Shown here: positions 55,618-64,000 of the stretch, piece by piece
How the letters are laid out: the number at the start of each line of letters is the position of its first letter
Position numbering within the stretch: position 1 is the stretch's first letter
From: Clostridia bacterium
Lineage (GTDB): Bacteria > Bacillota > Clostridia > TANB77 > CAG-508
Length of the DNA: 64,000 bases
Reading direction: 5' to 3'
Assembly: GCA_022790975.1 (NCBI GenBank)
Contig: JAAVYF010000026.1
Coordinates: 1-64,000, forward strand
The notes under the pieces: model-generated
What the model saw: only the letters and a program-made list of their open reading frames with translations
Databases searched by the model: none
Told to the model about the DNA's origin: nothing
Made by a program: the position numbers and the translations under genes

Positions 55618-56562
55618 ATGGGAAAACTAAAATCAATATTTCAAAAACAAGGTGGATGGAAATTAGTAAAACAATATTGGCAAAGTGGCTCTCTTTTTAC
55701 TGCAATAGGAGAAATTTTATTGCTTGGGAAAAGTAGAACAGCATTAGAAATATTACGTTTATCCACTCATTTGAAAATTAAACAAAAATTAGAGAAGAAG
55801 TATTTAAAAAAATTAAAAATTTTTGAAAGTACATATAATTCAAATGTAAATCATAAATTAAGTAATAAAGTTTGGGTATGTTGGTTTCAAGGAATTGAGA
55901 ATGCCCCAGAAGTTGTTAAAGTTTGTTATAAATCATTAAAAGATAATTTAGTTGGAAAAGAAATAATATTAATTACAGAAAAAAATATGTTAGATTATGT
56001 TACATTTCCAGACTTTATTTTAGAGAAATGGAATAGAGGTAAAATAACGAAAACTCATATGACAGATTTATTAAGACTTGAATTATTAATAAAATATGGA
56101 GGTTTATGGATTGATTCAACAGTTTTATGTACTAGTAATGAAATTCCTGAGTATATTTTTGATTCAGATTTATTTTTTTATCAATGTTTAAAACCTGGGA
56201 GAGATGGTCATAGTCACGTTAATTCAAGTTGGCTTATTAGTGCTAAAACTAATAATAAAATATTGATGGCTACAAAATATTTGTGTTATGAATATTGGAA
56301 AAAAAATAATAGTCTTATGGATTATTTTTTATTACATGACTTTCTTTCAATTGTTTTAGATTTTTATCCAGATGATTGGAACAAAATTATTCCATGTAGT
56401 AATTCAACACCACATATTTTAGCATTAAGATTATTTGATGAATATGATGAAAATGTATGGAATGCTATAAAGAAAATGACATGTTTTCATAAACTAACAT
56501 ATAAATTTGATAAAGAAAAATTAAAAATTAATAATACATATTATAAAAATATAATATGTTAA
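55618..56562 (+). CDS. Capsular polysaccharide glycosyltransferase (GT32-like)
   Basis: 314 residues. VWVCWFQGIENAPEVVKVCY and the DXD region KTHMTDLLRLELLIKYGG, WIDSTVLC match the Caps_synth/GT32 group (often mannosyl- or galactosyltransferases). AGGAATG precedes the start, 12 bases after the previous stop. The C-terminal part, including SNSTPHILALRLFDEYDE, is typical of the family. Confidence 0.88.
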   Translation: MGKLKSIFQKQGGWKLVKQYWQSGSLFTAIGEILLLGKSRTALEILRLSTHLKIKQKLEKKYLKKLKIFESTYNSNVNHKLSNKVWVCWFQGIENAPEVVKVCYKSLKDNLVGKEIILITEKNMLDYVTFPDFILEKWNRGKITKTHMTDLLRLELLIKYGGLWIDSTVLCTSNEIPEYIFDSDLFFYQCLKPGRDGHSHVNSSWLISAKTNNKILMATKYLCYEYWKKNNSLMDYFLLHDFLSIVLDFYPDDWNKIIPCSNSTPHILALRLFDEYDENVWNAIKKMTCFHKLTYKFDKEKLKINNTYYKNIIC

Positions 56563-56573
56563 TTGAGGTAAAA

Positions 56574-57578
56574 ATGGATTTATCTGTAATTGTACCAGTA
56601 TATAATACAGAAATTAATATTTTAAAGAAATGTTTAAATTCTATATTAGAAATACAAAAAATGCAATATGAGGTTTTAGTAATAGATGATGGTTCTAATA
56701 AAGAGTTTTCAAAAGAATATGTGAGTTTCATAAATAATTTTAATAATGTAAAGTATATTTATAAAAATAATGGTGGAGTTAGTTCTGCTAGAAATTTAGG
56801 ATTAAAAGAGGCTCATGGAAAATATATAATGTTTGTAGACTCTGATGATATTCTATATTCAAAAGAATTACATTTTGAAGACATAAAAACTAATGCAGAA
56901 ATAATTTTTTATAATAGATTTATTGTAAAAGGAGGAAAATTTTTTGAAAGTAAAGAGATAGATAGAATATCTGGTAAAGTTGATGCAATATATATTTTAG
57001 AAGAATTTATAAAAAGCAATAAATTTCATAATCCTTTTTGTAAAATTATAAGTAAATCATTTTTAGAAAAATGGAAGATTGAATTTGATACTAATATTAT
57101 TCAAGGAGAAGATGCAATATTTAATCTAGAAATGCTATTGCATATGCCTCAAATGTATTATGTAGATAGATTTTTGTATGGTTACCAGTATAATTATGAA
57201 ACCTATAATAATAGATGGATTAAATTTCCAAATCAAATGTTTGATAATTTTTGGTATTTATATTCTAGAAAGCTTAAAACTATTGACGATATTAATTTTA
57301 ATGATAAAGAAAAATTAAGGAAAACAATTAATATACATTATCTAAAAAGAATATTTAGTGTTTGTTTAGATATTAGCAAAGAAAAAGATAAAAATTTAAA
57401 TCTTTTATTAAAAATTTCAGAGTATATAAATAAAATAGAAATTGAAAAGAAAGATTTAAAAATATTATTAAAACTCAAAATTTATTTAATAATAAATAAA
57501 AAATGGAATATTATATGCTTAATTTCAAAAGTAAGAAATTTTTATCTTAAATATTTAAAAAGAGATTATGATTTTTAA
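56574..57578 (+). CDS. Family 2 glycosyltransferase
   Basis: 334 residues from ATG 56574 after TGAGGTA. The GT-A core is complete: LSVIVPVYNTEINILKKCLN, VLVIDDGSN, GGVSSARNLGLKEAHGKY and MFVDSDDIL with the metal-binding Asp residues; the second metal-side motif is IIQGEDAIFNLEML. The tail is basic and amphipathic, as in membrane-associated GT2 enzymes. The sugar is unknown. Confidence 0.92.
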   Translation: MDLSVIVPVYNTEINILKKCLNSILEIQKMQYEVLVIDDGSNKEFSKEYVSFINNFNNVKYIYKNNGGVSSARNLGLKEAHGKYIMFVDSDDILYSKELHFEDIKTNAEIIFYNRFIVKGGKFFESKEIDRISGKVDAIYILEEFIKSNKFHNPFCKIISKSFLEKWKIEFDTNIIQGEDAIFNLEMLLHMPQMYYVDRFLYGYQYNYETYNNRWIKFPNQMFDNFWYLYSRKLKTIDDINFNDKEKLRKTINIHYLKRIFSVCLDISKEKDKNLNLLLKISEYINKIEIEKKDLKILLKLKIYLIINKKWNIICLISKVRNFYLKYLKRDYDF

Positions 57579-57633
57579 TTAAGTATATTATTAAAATATA
57601 TTCAAATGAAAAAAATGATGTAGGAGAAGTGAT

Positions 57634-58806
57634 ATGGCAATATATTTAATAAGTTTTTTTATATCATGTATGTTTTTAAAATTATCAGAATCTATCAAAA
57701 AAAGTAAAGTTTTACGTTTTTTGGTCGTTTTTATAGCATTAATGATTCCTTGTGTTGTAGCTGGTATGAGAGCTCAAATTATAGGAACAGATATAGAAGT
57801 ATATGTAAAACCATTATTTGAGTGTGCTAAAAAGTCTACAACTTTTTCAAGATATTTTAATATGTCATGGAGAAATAGTTGGAAAGCAATTTATGTTTAT
57901 AGCTTTGAAAGTGGATTTAGTACATTCATATACTTAATAACAATGTTAACTAAAAGTTTACAGGGTGTTTTATTTTTTATACACTTTATAATTATAATTC
58001 CTATTTATTTGGGACTAAGAAAATTTAAGGATTTAAAAAATAGTACATGGTTTGGGATGTTGGTTTTCTATTTAATGATTTATAATGTGACTTTAAATTT
58101 AATGCGTCAATATATTAGTATAGCAATTGTTTTTTATGGTACAAGTTGTTTATTAAATGATAAAAATGGAAAATTTAAATTTTTTGTTTATTTGATTATT
58201 GCTTATTTATTCCATAGTTCTGCACTTTTAGGCTTATTTATTTATATATTTTATTGTATTTTTCATCACCAATATTATAAAAATAGAGTATTAAAAATCT
58301 CTGAAGATTTTAAAGTTCCAATAAATCAATTATTAATATTAGGAATTGTTTTTGCAGGAATAATTATGGTAATGAATTCAGATATGCTTGTAAAAGTTTT
58401 AGAGATATTAGGATTTGATTATTATTCAAAATATATTGCTGGAGATGTTACATTTCTTGTATCAAAAATTATAAAAATAATGCCAATAATATTATTATTT
58501 ATTATTACATATAGATATTTTATAAAAAAATATCCAGATTCATATTTTTATATTTTAATGTTTGTAATGGATGTACTTATTTCTCAATTTTCATCAGTAA
58601 ATGCATATGGAGTTAGAATAGGGTATTTATTCCAAACATTTAGTATAGTAAGTTTTCCGCTTCTTTGTAACTCACATCCTCAAAAGTTAATAAATAAATT
58701 AATTAAATTATTATTAATAATATATTTAATTGTTTATTGGTATTATTATTTTGTATATAGTGGTTCTAATGAAACAGTGCCATATATTCCATATTGGAAA
58801 TTTTAG
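57634..58806 (+). CDS. EpsG/Wzy-type polysaccharide polymerase
   Basis: 390 residues with about ten membrane segments. The N-terminal part has an RAQIIGTDIEVYVKPL outside loop, and NLMRQYISIAIVFYG lies in the middle; the Arg-Gln pair within it is typical of EpsG-type proteins. It should join lipid-linked repeat units outside the membrane. Preceded by TAGGAGAAG. Position between glycosyltransferases and a flippase fits. Confidence 0.85.
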   Translation: MAIYLISFFISCMFLKLSESIKKSKVLRFLVVFIALMIPCVVAGMRAQIIGTDIEVYVKPLFECAKKSTTFSRYFNMSWRNSWKAIYVYSFESGFSTFIYLITMLTKSLQGVLFFIHFIIIIPIYLGLRKFKDLKNSTWFGMLVFYLMIYNVTLNLMRQYISIAIVFYGTSCLLNDKNGKFKFFVYLIIAYLFHSSALLGLFIYIFYCIFHHQYYKNRVLKISEDFKVPINQLLILGIVFAGIIMVMNSDMLVKVLEILGFDYYSKYIAGDVTFLVSKIIKIMPIILLFIITYRYFIKKYPDSYFYILMFVMDVLISQFSSVNAYGVRIGYLFQTFSIVSFPLLCNSHPQKLINKLIKLLLIIYLIVYWYYYFVYSGSNETVPYIPYWKF

Positions 58807-58841
58807 TAAAATTAAAAAGTTAAATAAGAAAGGATGTTTAT

Positions 58842-59918
58842 ATGGAAAAAATTTGGGTTAAAGGATTTTTTCAGAAAAATTTAGGAGATGATATATTTTT
58901 AAAAATTTTAACTGAAAGATATAGAAATGTTATGTTTGAATCATTTTCTAATTATGATTATAAAATTTTAACTGAAAATATAAAAAATTTAAAATTTTAT
59001 AATAAATATTCCTTTTTTAATATATCTAGGAAGCTTTTTGAATATCTAGGAAAAAATCTTAAAACAGAAAAAATATATAATAAGTATGATAAGATTGTTA
59101 TTATAGGTGGCTCTTTATTTATAGAAAATGAAAATACGAATTTAAAGTTCCATGAAGAAGTATATAACTTTAGAAAACCATACTATATTTTAGGTTCTAA
59201 TTTTGGACCATATAAAACAAAAGAGTATATAGATATACATAAAAATAAAATTTTTAAAAATGCAGAAGATGTGTGTTTTAGAGAAAGTTATTCTTTTAAA
59301 TTATTTAAAGAATTAAATAATGTAAGAAAGGCTTCTGATATTGTATTTTCTTTAGATACAACTAATATAAAAAATACAAATAATAAGAAAGTAATTATAT
59401 CAGTTATTAATTGTTCAAAAGATGGAAAATATATAATTGAACAAGAAAAGTATAATAAAAAGATAATTGAACTTATAAAATATTTTGAAGAAAAAGGATA
59501 TGAAGTTACTCTAATATCATTTTCAAAGCCTCAAGGAGATGAAAAGGTAATAGAAGATATACTTCAATGCTGTTCTTCTAATATGAAAATTGATAAATAT
59601 TTTTATAGAGGAAATATTGATGAAGCTCTTAACGTTTTGGCCGATTCACAAATAATAGTAGGTACAAGACTTCATGCTAATATTCTAGGATTAATTTTAA
59701 ATAAAACTATAATACCAATTGTTTATAGTGATAAAACATTAAATATTTTATCAGATATAAAATTTAAAGGAAAAATATTTGACATTAGAGATGAAAAAAG
59801 CTTTGTAATAAATACAATAAATGATGAACAATTAAATTATAAATTAGATGTTTCTTTTCAAATTAAAGATGCAGAAAAACACTTTCAAGTTTTAGATAAA
59901 GTTTTGGAGAATAAATAA
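58842..59918 (+). CDS. Polysaccharide pyruvyl transferase family protein
   Basis: 358 residues. The N-terminal WVKGFFQKNLGDDIFLKIL and the C-terminal GTRLHANILGLILNKTIIPI, with the conserved Arg-x-His, identify the CsaB/PF04230 family. It adds pyruvate ketals to glycan sugars from phosphoenolpyruvate, giving acidic surface polymers that can bind SLH domains. Its stop codon overlaps the ATG of the flippase gene (TAATG). Confidence 0.9.
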   Translation: MEKIWVKGFFQKNLGDDIFLKILTERYRNVMFESFSNYDYKILTENIKNLKFYNKYSFFNISRKLFEYLGKNLKTEKIYNKYDKIVIIGGSLFIENENTNLKFHEEVYNFRKPYYILGSNFGPYKTKEYIDIHKNKIFKNAEDVCFRESYSFKLFKELNNVRKASDIVFSLDTTNIKNTNNKKVIISVINCSKDGKYIIEQEKYNKKIIELIKYFEEKGYEVTLISFSKPQGDEKVIEDILQCCSSNMKIDKYFYRGNIDEALNVLADSQIIVGTRLHANILGLILNKTIIPIVYSDKTLNILSDIKFKGKIFDIRDEKSFVINTINDEQLNYKLDVSFQIKDAEKHFQVLDKVLENK

Positions 59919-61468
59919 TGGAAGAATCAAGAACAAAAAATACTTTAAGAAATATGAAAACTGGCGCTATAGTTCAAATTATAAATAAGTTAATGGCATT
60001 TATTGTTAGAAGTGTTTTTATACAAGTATTAAATACAGAATATTTAGGAATACATGGATTATTTACTAATGTGTTAACTATTTTATCATTTGCAGAATTA
60101 GGAATTGGAACTGCAATTATATTTAATATGTATAAGCCAGTAGCAGAAAATGATAAAGAAAAAATAAAAAGTTTAATGAAATTATATAAGAAGGCTTATA
60201 ATATAATAGGAATTATAGTGTTTATATTAGGAATTTGTGTTATTCCATTTATGAATATTATTATTAAAGATATTCCAGATGTTAAAGAAAATATAATATT
60301 TATTTATTTACTTTTTCTTTTTAATACAGCATCATCATATTTTTTTACTTATAAAAAATCAATTATTTATGCTCATCAAAAACAAAGCATTATAGATAAT
60401 TTAGATAGTATATTTTATTTTTTAAAAAGTATATTTGAGATAATATTTTTAGTATTAACTAAAAATTTTATTGTTTATTTAATAATTCAAATATTAGGAA
60501 CATTTTTAGAAAATGTAACTATTGCTAAAAAAGCTGATAAATTATATCCATATTTAAAAGAAAAAAATGTACTTCCATTAGAAAAAACAGAAAATAAAGG
60601 AATTTTTAACAATGTAAAGTCACTTATTGTTTATCAATTAGGTGGAGTTATAATGAATGGAACTGATAATATCTTAATTTCTTCATTAATAAATGTAAGT
60701 ACTGTAGGAATATGTTCAAATTATATAATGATTATTAATTCTATAAAAAGTATAGTATCTTCTATGTTAAATGGAGTTAATGCAAGTATAGGAAATTTAA
60801 ATGCAATTGGAACAAGAGAAAAAAAAGAAAGTATATTTTATCAGATTACTTTTATAGATTATATAATATATTCATTTTGTGCTATTGCTTTAATGGTTTT
60901 ATTGAATCCATTTATTACACTATGGTTAGGAAGTAAATATATTTTAAATTTAAGTATACCAATTACTTTGGCTGTTAATTTTTATATAGAAGGATTACGC
61001 TCACCAGGATATGCCTATAGGACTTCATTAGGCTTATTTGAAAAATCTAAAAGTACACCATATATTGGAGCAATTACTAATATAGTATTATCAATTTTAT
61101 TATGTAAATTTTTTGGAGTAGTAGGAATTTTTATTGCTACATCAATTTCTTTATTAGTTTCATATGCTTGGATTGATCCATATTTAATTCATAAATATGA
61201 ATTTAAAACTCCTATATTTAAATATTTTAAGAAATATCTAAAATATGCTATTTGTTTTACTATAAATTCGGTAATTTGTTTTACAATTGTAAATGTGATA
61301 AATATAAATGGAATATTAGGTTTTATAATAGATTGTATTATTGTTTTAATTATTCCTAATTTAATAAATTTTATAATATTTAATAAAGTAGAAGAATTCC
61401 AAGCCTTAAAAAATAAATTCATAATACCATTTTTAAGAAAGTTTAACAAAAAGTTCTCTAATATATAA
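59918..61468 (+). CDS. Wzx-type polysaccharide flippase
   Basis: 516 residues with 12-14 membrane segments. It has the MOP-superfamily N-terminus (NMKTGAIVQIINKLMAFIVR and NTEYLGIHGLFTNVLTILSF). GVIMNGTDNILISSLI in the middle is typical of oligosaccharide flippases. It moves undecaprenyl-linked repeat units across the membrane for the polymerase. Start overlaps the preceding stop, so translation is coupled. Confidence 0.9.
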   Translation: MEESRTKNTLRNMKTGAIVQIINKLMAFIVRSVFIQVLNTEYLGIHGLFTNVLTILSFAELGIGTAIIFNMYKPVAENDKEKIKSLMKLYKKAYNIIGIIVFILGICVIPFMNIIIKDIPDVKENIIFIYLLFLFNTASSYFFTYKKSIIYAHQKQSIIDNLDSIFYFLKSIFEIIFLVLTKNFIVYLIIQILGTFLENVTIAKKADKLYPYLKEKNVLPLEKTENKGIFNNVKSLIVYQLGGVIMNGTDNILISSLINVSTVGICSNYIMIINSIKSIVSSMLNGVNASIGNLNAIGTREKKESIFYQITFIDYIIYSFCAIALMVLLNPFITLWLGSKYILNLSIPITLAVNFYIEGLRSPGYAYRTSLGLFEKSKSTPYIGAITNIVLSILLCKFFGVVGIFIATSISLLVSYAWIDPYLIHKYEFKTPIFKYFKKYLKYAICFTINSVICFTIVNVININGILGFIIDCIIVLIIPNLINFIIFNKVEEFQALKNKFIIPFLRKFNKKFSNI

Positions 61469-61551
61469 ATATTCTAAAGTTTATAACTATAAAACAGTAT
61501 TATTAAACAACTATAGAAGCAAAGATTCAACATTAAAAGAGGTAAATTAAA

Positions 61552-62055
61552 TTGAAAAAAAATCTAAAAAAAATTATTAGTTTAATATTTGTTATATTTT
61601 GGATGATAATAATTTTTTGGTTTTCTGCTATGGATGGAAAAGAATCAAATAGTAAAAGCAAAAAAACTATAGATAATGTTATTACAGAAATTGCAAATGT
61701 TATACATATTAATAATAGTGAGAAAATTAATTTAACAACTCTTAATGTATATTTAAGAAAATGTATGCATGGAAGTGTATATTTTATATTAAGTATATTT
61801 GTATTTAATTCATTAAGAGTATTTGGAGTAAAGAGAAAAAAGTCTTTGATATTAACAATTATTATTTTATTTTTGTATGCTTGTACAGATGAATTACATC
61901 AAGTTTTTGTTGATGGAAGAAATGGTAAAGTTTTAGACATTTTTATAGATATGATTGGTGCAAGTATTGGTTTAGTTATTTGTTGTATATTTATATATAT
62001 AAAAAAATTTATTGATAAAAAAAGAAAATCTTGTATAGATTTGTCTAAAAAATAA
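61552..62055 (+). CDS. VanZ-family membrane protein
   Basis: 167 residues from TTG 61552 after AAGAGGTA. The family features are WMIIIFWFSAMDGKES (the FS-x-x-x-g motif), RKCMHGSVYFILSIFVF with the conserved Lys and His, and CTDELHQVFVDGRNGKVLDI. VanZ proteins have four membrane segments; some alter teicoplanin sensitivity, but most roles are unknown. Close association with polysaccharide genes is common. Confidence 0.9.
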   Translation: MKKNLKKIISLIFVIFWMIIIFWFSAMDGKESNSKSKKTIDNVITEIANVIHINNSEKINLTTLNVYLRKCMHGSVYFILSIFVFNSLRVFGVKRKKSLILTIIILFLYACTDELHQVFVDGRNGKVLDIFIDMIGASIGLVICCIFIYIKKFIDKKRKSCIDLSKK

Positions 62056-62134
62056 AAAACACAAAAAAACTTGTAGATTTATGTAAGTTATGTTATTATT
62101 ATAATTAAATTAATTTAGAAGAGAGAATGGTTTA

Positions 62135-62602
62135 ATGAAAAGATTTTTAATTATAATAATGAGTTTTTGTATTTTATTTCTAATTATAACTATACTAGGT
62201 GTTGTGGATTATAAAGCTGAAAGTGCAGACAATTTTAGTAGAAAATTATTGTATGCTAATTATGTTCCTGAAAACGTAATTAAAGCACAAAATGCAATAG
62301 AGATGACAATTGCAGAACTAAAATGTGAATTTTTAGTAAATTGGTGTAAGGGGAATGTAGATGGATATTTTCATGAACATGTGTTATTTGAAAAGTTTGA
62401 TGAATTTTTGCAAACACATGAATACAGAGTTTGTTTAAAAGAAGATATTGATAGTAAACCAGAAAATTTAATTTGTAATTTAGTTTCAAATAAAGTTGTA
62501 TATTTTACAGATGGTAAAGATATTTTTTCTATAAATTTTGGTAAACTTAAAAGCAAAAGAATAGCAGATATTTATGTAGGTGATGTAAAACTTATAAAAT
62601 AG
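62135..62602 (+). CDS. Small exported protein, unknown
   Basis: 155 residues. An N-terminal hydrophobic segment (FLIIIMSFCILFLIITILGV) is followed by a soluble part with Cys pairs (ELKCEFLVNWCKGNVDGYFH). After the stop, another frame continues for about 35 codons (EYFDYYETMSMTKNDAID), so the C-terminus may have been shortened by a one-base change in an A-rich tract that is not a CGG site. No family recognised. Confidence 0.55.
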   Translation: MKRFLIIIMSFCILFLIITILGVVDYKAESADNFSRKLLYANYVPENVIKAQNAIEMTIAELKCEFLVNWCKGNVDGYFHEHVLFEKFDEFLQTHEYRVCLKEDIDSKPENLICNLVSNKVVYFTDGKDIFSINFGKLKSKRIADIYVGDVKLIK

Positions 62603-62876
62603 AATATTTTGATTATTATGAAACTATGAGTATGACTAAAAATGATGCTATAGATAATATAATTCTAAAAATATATATTTATGGAGAACTTACAACAATA
62701 AAACTTTAAAAAATAAAATAAATTTTAAGGAAGATTATAGTTTATATAATCCTCCTTATTGTATTTTAAATCTGTAATTATATAATTAATAAATATTTCT
62801 AAAAATATTTAAAGTTATTTTATGTGGATATTATACTATTGTTTATTAAATACTTTACATAACTGAAAAAATGTTG
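62603..62876 (+). other. Intergenic stretch with possible gene tail and a terminator
   Basis: The first 110 bases may encode the lost end of the previous gene. AAGGAAGATTATA pairs with TATAATCCTCCTT at 62726-62757 as a terminator-like hairpin. No other feature is seen before the next promoter. Confidence 0.45.
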
Positions 62877-62882
62877 TATAAT
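62854..62882 (+). promoter_or_regulatory. Promoter of the GC-rich gene at 62959
   Basis: TTTACA at 62854-62859 and TATAAT at 62877-62882 are 17 apart. The leader contains CTGGTAG/CTATCAG and CCCTATTTGGGG hairpins before AAGGAGGT. Confidence 0.7.
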
Positions 62883-62958
62883 AGTAACTGGTAGTATTTT
62901 TACTAGCTATCAGCAATACTTAAAAATTCTTCCCTATTTGGGGCAAGGAGGTACTAAG

Positions 62959-63537
62959 ATGTCTAAAAATAAGAAAAACATGACCCTAAAGGGTCAGCGG
63001 ATAAGTTCTGTAGAGGAACTTGAAAACGGATACATTGGATTTACCCTAAAAATACGTCAGAGAATTCTCTCAAAGAGTTTTTCTGATTTAGTTATCTGGG
63101 TAATTGTTCCACACCAGATATGGTTATCATTTGCGGAACATAATCCAACAGATTGGCTATATATTACAGGCTCTTTAATTAGCACACGTAAATTGATTGA
63201 GGGCAGGCAATATATAGAGTATGCTGTAAAAGCGAGGTACATTGGAAAATATGATGCTCTCCTATATGAAGAACTAGGAGGAGAGTGTATTTTCAGTGGA
63301 GATGTGAAGCTGCTTAAAAAAAGTGGCTTTGATTCTAACGAACCTCCCAAAAATAGTTTGTATGGTATGAAGGTGTTTTGCAAAGATTCGAACCAAACAT
63401 TCTTTGAGGCAGTGGCAATGCGAGATCGAGTAAATGACTTTGTTTCTCTTGAAAAAGGAAGCATTGTGCATTTAATAGCAACCTTCATGCCAAGTGATCC
63501 TCCGTACATATCCGTAAAAGAGACATCAGCTGTGTGA
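62959..63537 (+). CDS. Orphan gene of foreign composition (192 residues), unknown
   Basis: ATG 62959 follows AAGGAGGT. GC and codon use are clearly higher than in neighbours. The start is MSKNKKNMTLKGQRISSVEE, and the protein is beta-rich (GYIGFTLKIRQRILSKSFSD, IEYAVKARYIGKYDALLYEE), possibly an OB-like fold. CGG at 62998 is in frame as arginine (KGQ-R-IS); a +1 shift there would give GGA TAA at once. It has its own promoter and terminator. It resembles the genes at 25052 and 28971 in layout. No family recognised. Confidence 0.6.
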   Translation: MSKNKKNMTLKGQRISSVEELENGYIGFTLKIRQRILSKSFSDLVIWVIVPHQIWLSFAEHNPTDWLYITGSLISTRKLIEGRQYIEYAVKARYIGKYDALLYEELGGECIFSGDVKLLKKSGFDSNEPPKNSLYGMKVFCKDSNQTFFEAVAMRDRVNDFVSLEKGSIVHLIATFMPSDPPYISVKETSAV

Positions 63538-63561
63538 ACAATCACACAGCACTTTTTTTTA
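63529..63561 (+). terminator. Strong terminator of the GC-rich gene
   Basis: GCTGTGTGA and TCACACAGC flank a four-base loop and are followed by a run of T; the stop codon is inside the stem. Confidence 0.9.
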
Positions 63562-63698
63562 TTTTTAATAGTTAATAAAACTCATCATATTTTTGTATTA
63601 TTTCAATATAATTTAGTAACATTATTTTTTTATATAAGATTTTAGCAAATCTTATTAATTTATAAATATATTATCATATGAGAAAGGAATATGTTACT

Positions 63699-64000
63699 AT
63701 GAATTCAATTTCAAAAAAAATTATTATTATATTTATGATATTTCTTTTATTTTTCAAATATGTTACATGTGGAGCATATCTATCAGAAGACACTACTTAC
63801 GTATGGTCTGAATCAACAGTTGAAACTTCTACTACTCAGTCAGATAGTAATTCTGATTTTCTTGATTTAAGTTGTGAAAGTGCAATTTTAATTGAGCAAA
63901 CTACTCGGAACAGTTTTATATGAAAAATCTCCACATAGCAAACTTCGTCCAGCTTCTGTTACAAAAATTATGACAATTCTTTTAATTATGGAAGCGATCA
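63699..64000 (+). CDS. D-alanyl-D-alanine carboxypeptidase (DacF type), 5' part, read through a +1 shift at CGG
   Basis: ATG 63699 follows AAAGGAAT; the ATG at 63678 is in frame but lies before that site. A signal peptide (IIIIFMIFLLFFKYVTCGA) and a Ser/Thr-rich stretch precede DLSCESAILIEQTT. The shift at CGG 63906 then gives G-TVLYEKSPHSKLRPASVTK, the start of the penicillin-binding fold with the catalytic Ser-x-x-Lys in PASVTKIM. It trims peptidoglycan stem peptides. The 3' end lies outside the window. Confidence 0.9.
63906..63909 (+). other. In-frame CGGA recoding site 12 (carboxypeptidase)
   Basis: The incoming frame is CAA ACT ACT CGG AAC; skipping C gives QTT-GTVLYEK, as expected for the family. 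Confidence 0.9.

Overview
The window is a very AT-rich chromosome segment (about 25-27% GC in the native genes I counted) from a spore-forming, fermentative, Gram-positive member of the Clostridia, of the uncultured gut type. Evidence includes dipicolinate synthase subunit A, a sortase, UppP, a phosphotransacetylase/acetate kinase pathway, Bacillota-style AGGAGG ribosome binding sites and TTGACA-17-TATAAT promoters. The species cannot be fixed from this sequence alone.

The main result is a translational anomaly. Nine genes are interrupted 12 times by an apparent frameshift (two sites each in ackA copy 2 and rqcH), and every interruption has the same form: an in-frame CGG triplet where skipping the C restores the frame and gives a glycine codon (CGGA or CGGT read as GGA or GGT). 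The genes are a secreted SH3 protein, dprA, a 777-residue unknown, two acetate kinases, rqcH, a hemolysin-III family protein, a glycosyltransferase, tsaE and a D-Ala-D-Ala carboxypeptidase (ten loci counting the last one, which runs off the window). In the other low-GC genes I found no CGG read as arginine. CGT, CGA and CGC are used as arginine, and the string CGG occurs out of phase more than twenty times without any frame disruption. This points to in-frame CGG acting as a +1 recoding signal (or CGGN being a four-base glycine codon), rather than to pseudogenes or sequencing error.

Layout. 1-6.7 kb: end of a cell-wall repeat protein, TPR membrane protein, dpaA, uppP, sortase, secreted SH3 protein, folD. 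6.7-16.6 kb: dprA, three large envelope or unknown proteins, a thioesterase, a small pilin-like gene. 16.6-23.4 kb: pta, a 15-bp tandem repeat, ackA, a secreted protein, a second ackA, rqcH. 23.5-30.4 kb: small secreted and regulatory genes, hemolysin-III, Bax-inhibitor-like and patatin-like genes, tRNA-Val/Asp/Phe. 30.7-37.8 kb: a HipA/CtkA-like kinase, galE with a glycosyltransferase, a Cys-cluster protein, tsaE, pfkA, tRNA-His and tRNA-Gln. 37.8-49.3 kb: an integrative mobilizable element in the 3' end of tRNA-Gln, with tyrosine integrase, excisionase-like protein, DUF3846, RadC-like protein, XRE regulator, a putative structured noncoding RNA, membrane and lipoprotein cargo, and a MobV relaxase with an oriT. 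50-62 kb: a phosphodiesterase and a complete surface-polysaccharide operon (sugar transferase, glycosyltransferases, LicD, cytidylyltransferase-oxidoreductase fusion, polymerase, pyruvyltransferase, flippase, VanZ). 62-64 kb: small genes and the start of a DacF-like carboxypeptidase.

Three lone genes (25052, 28971, 62959) stand out by composition (about 40-50% GC), each with its own strong promoter and terminator. They are the only genes where CGG sits in frame as ordinary arginine, and in two of them a +1 shift at CGG would hit a stop codon at once. They are probably foreign in origin and form an internal contrast to the native genes.
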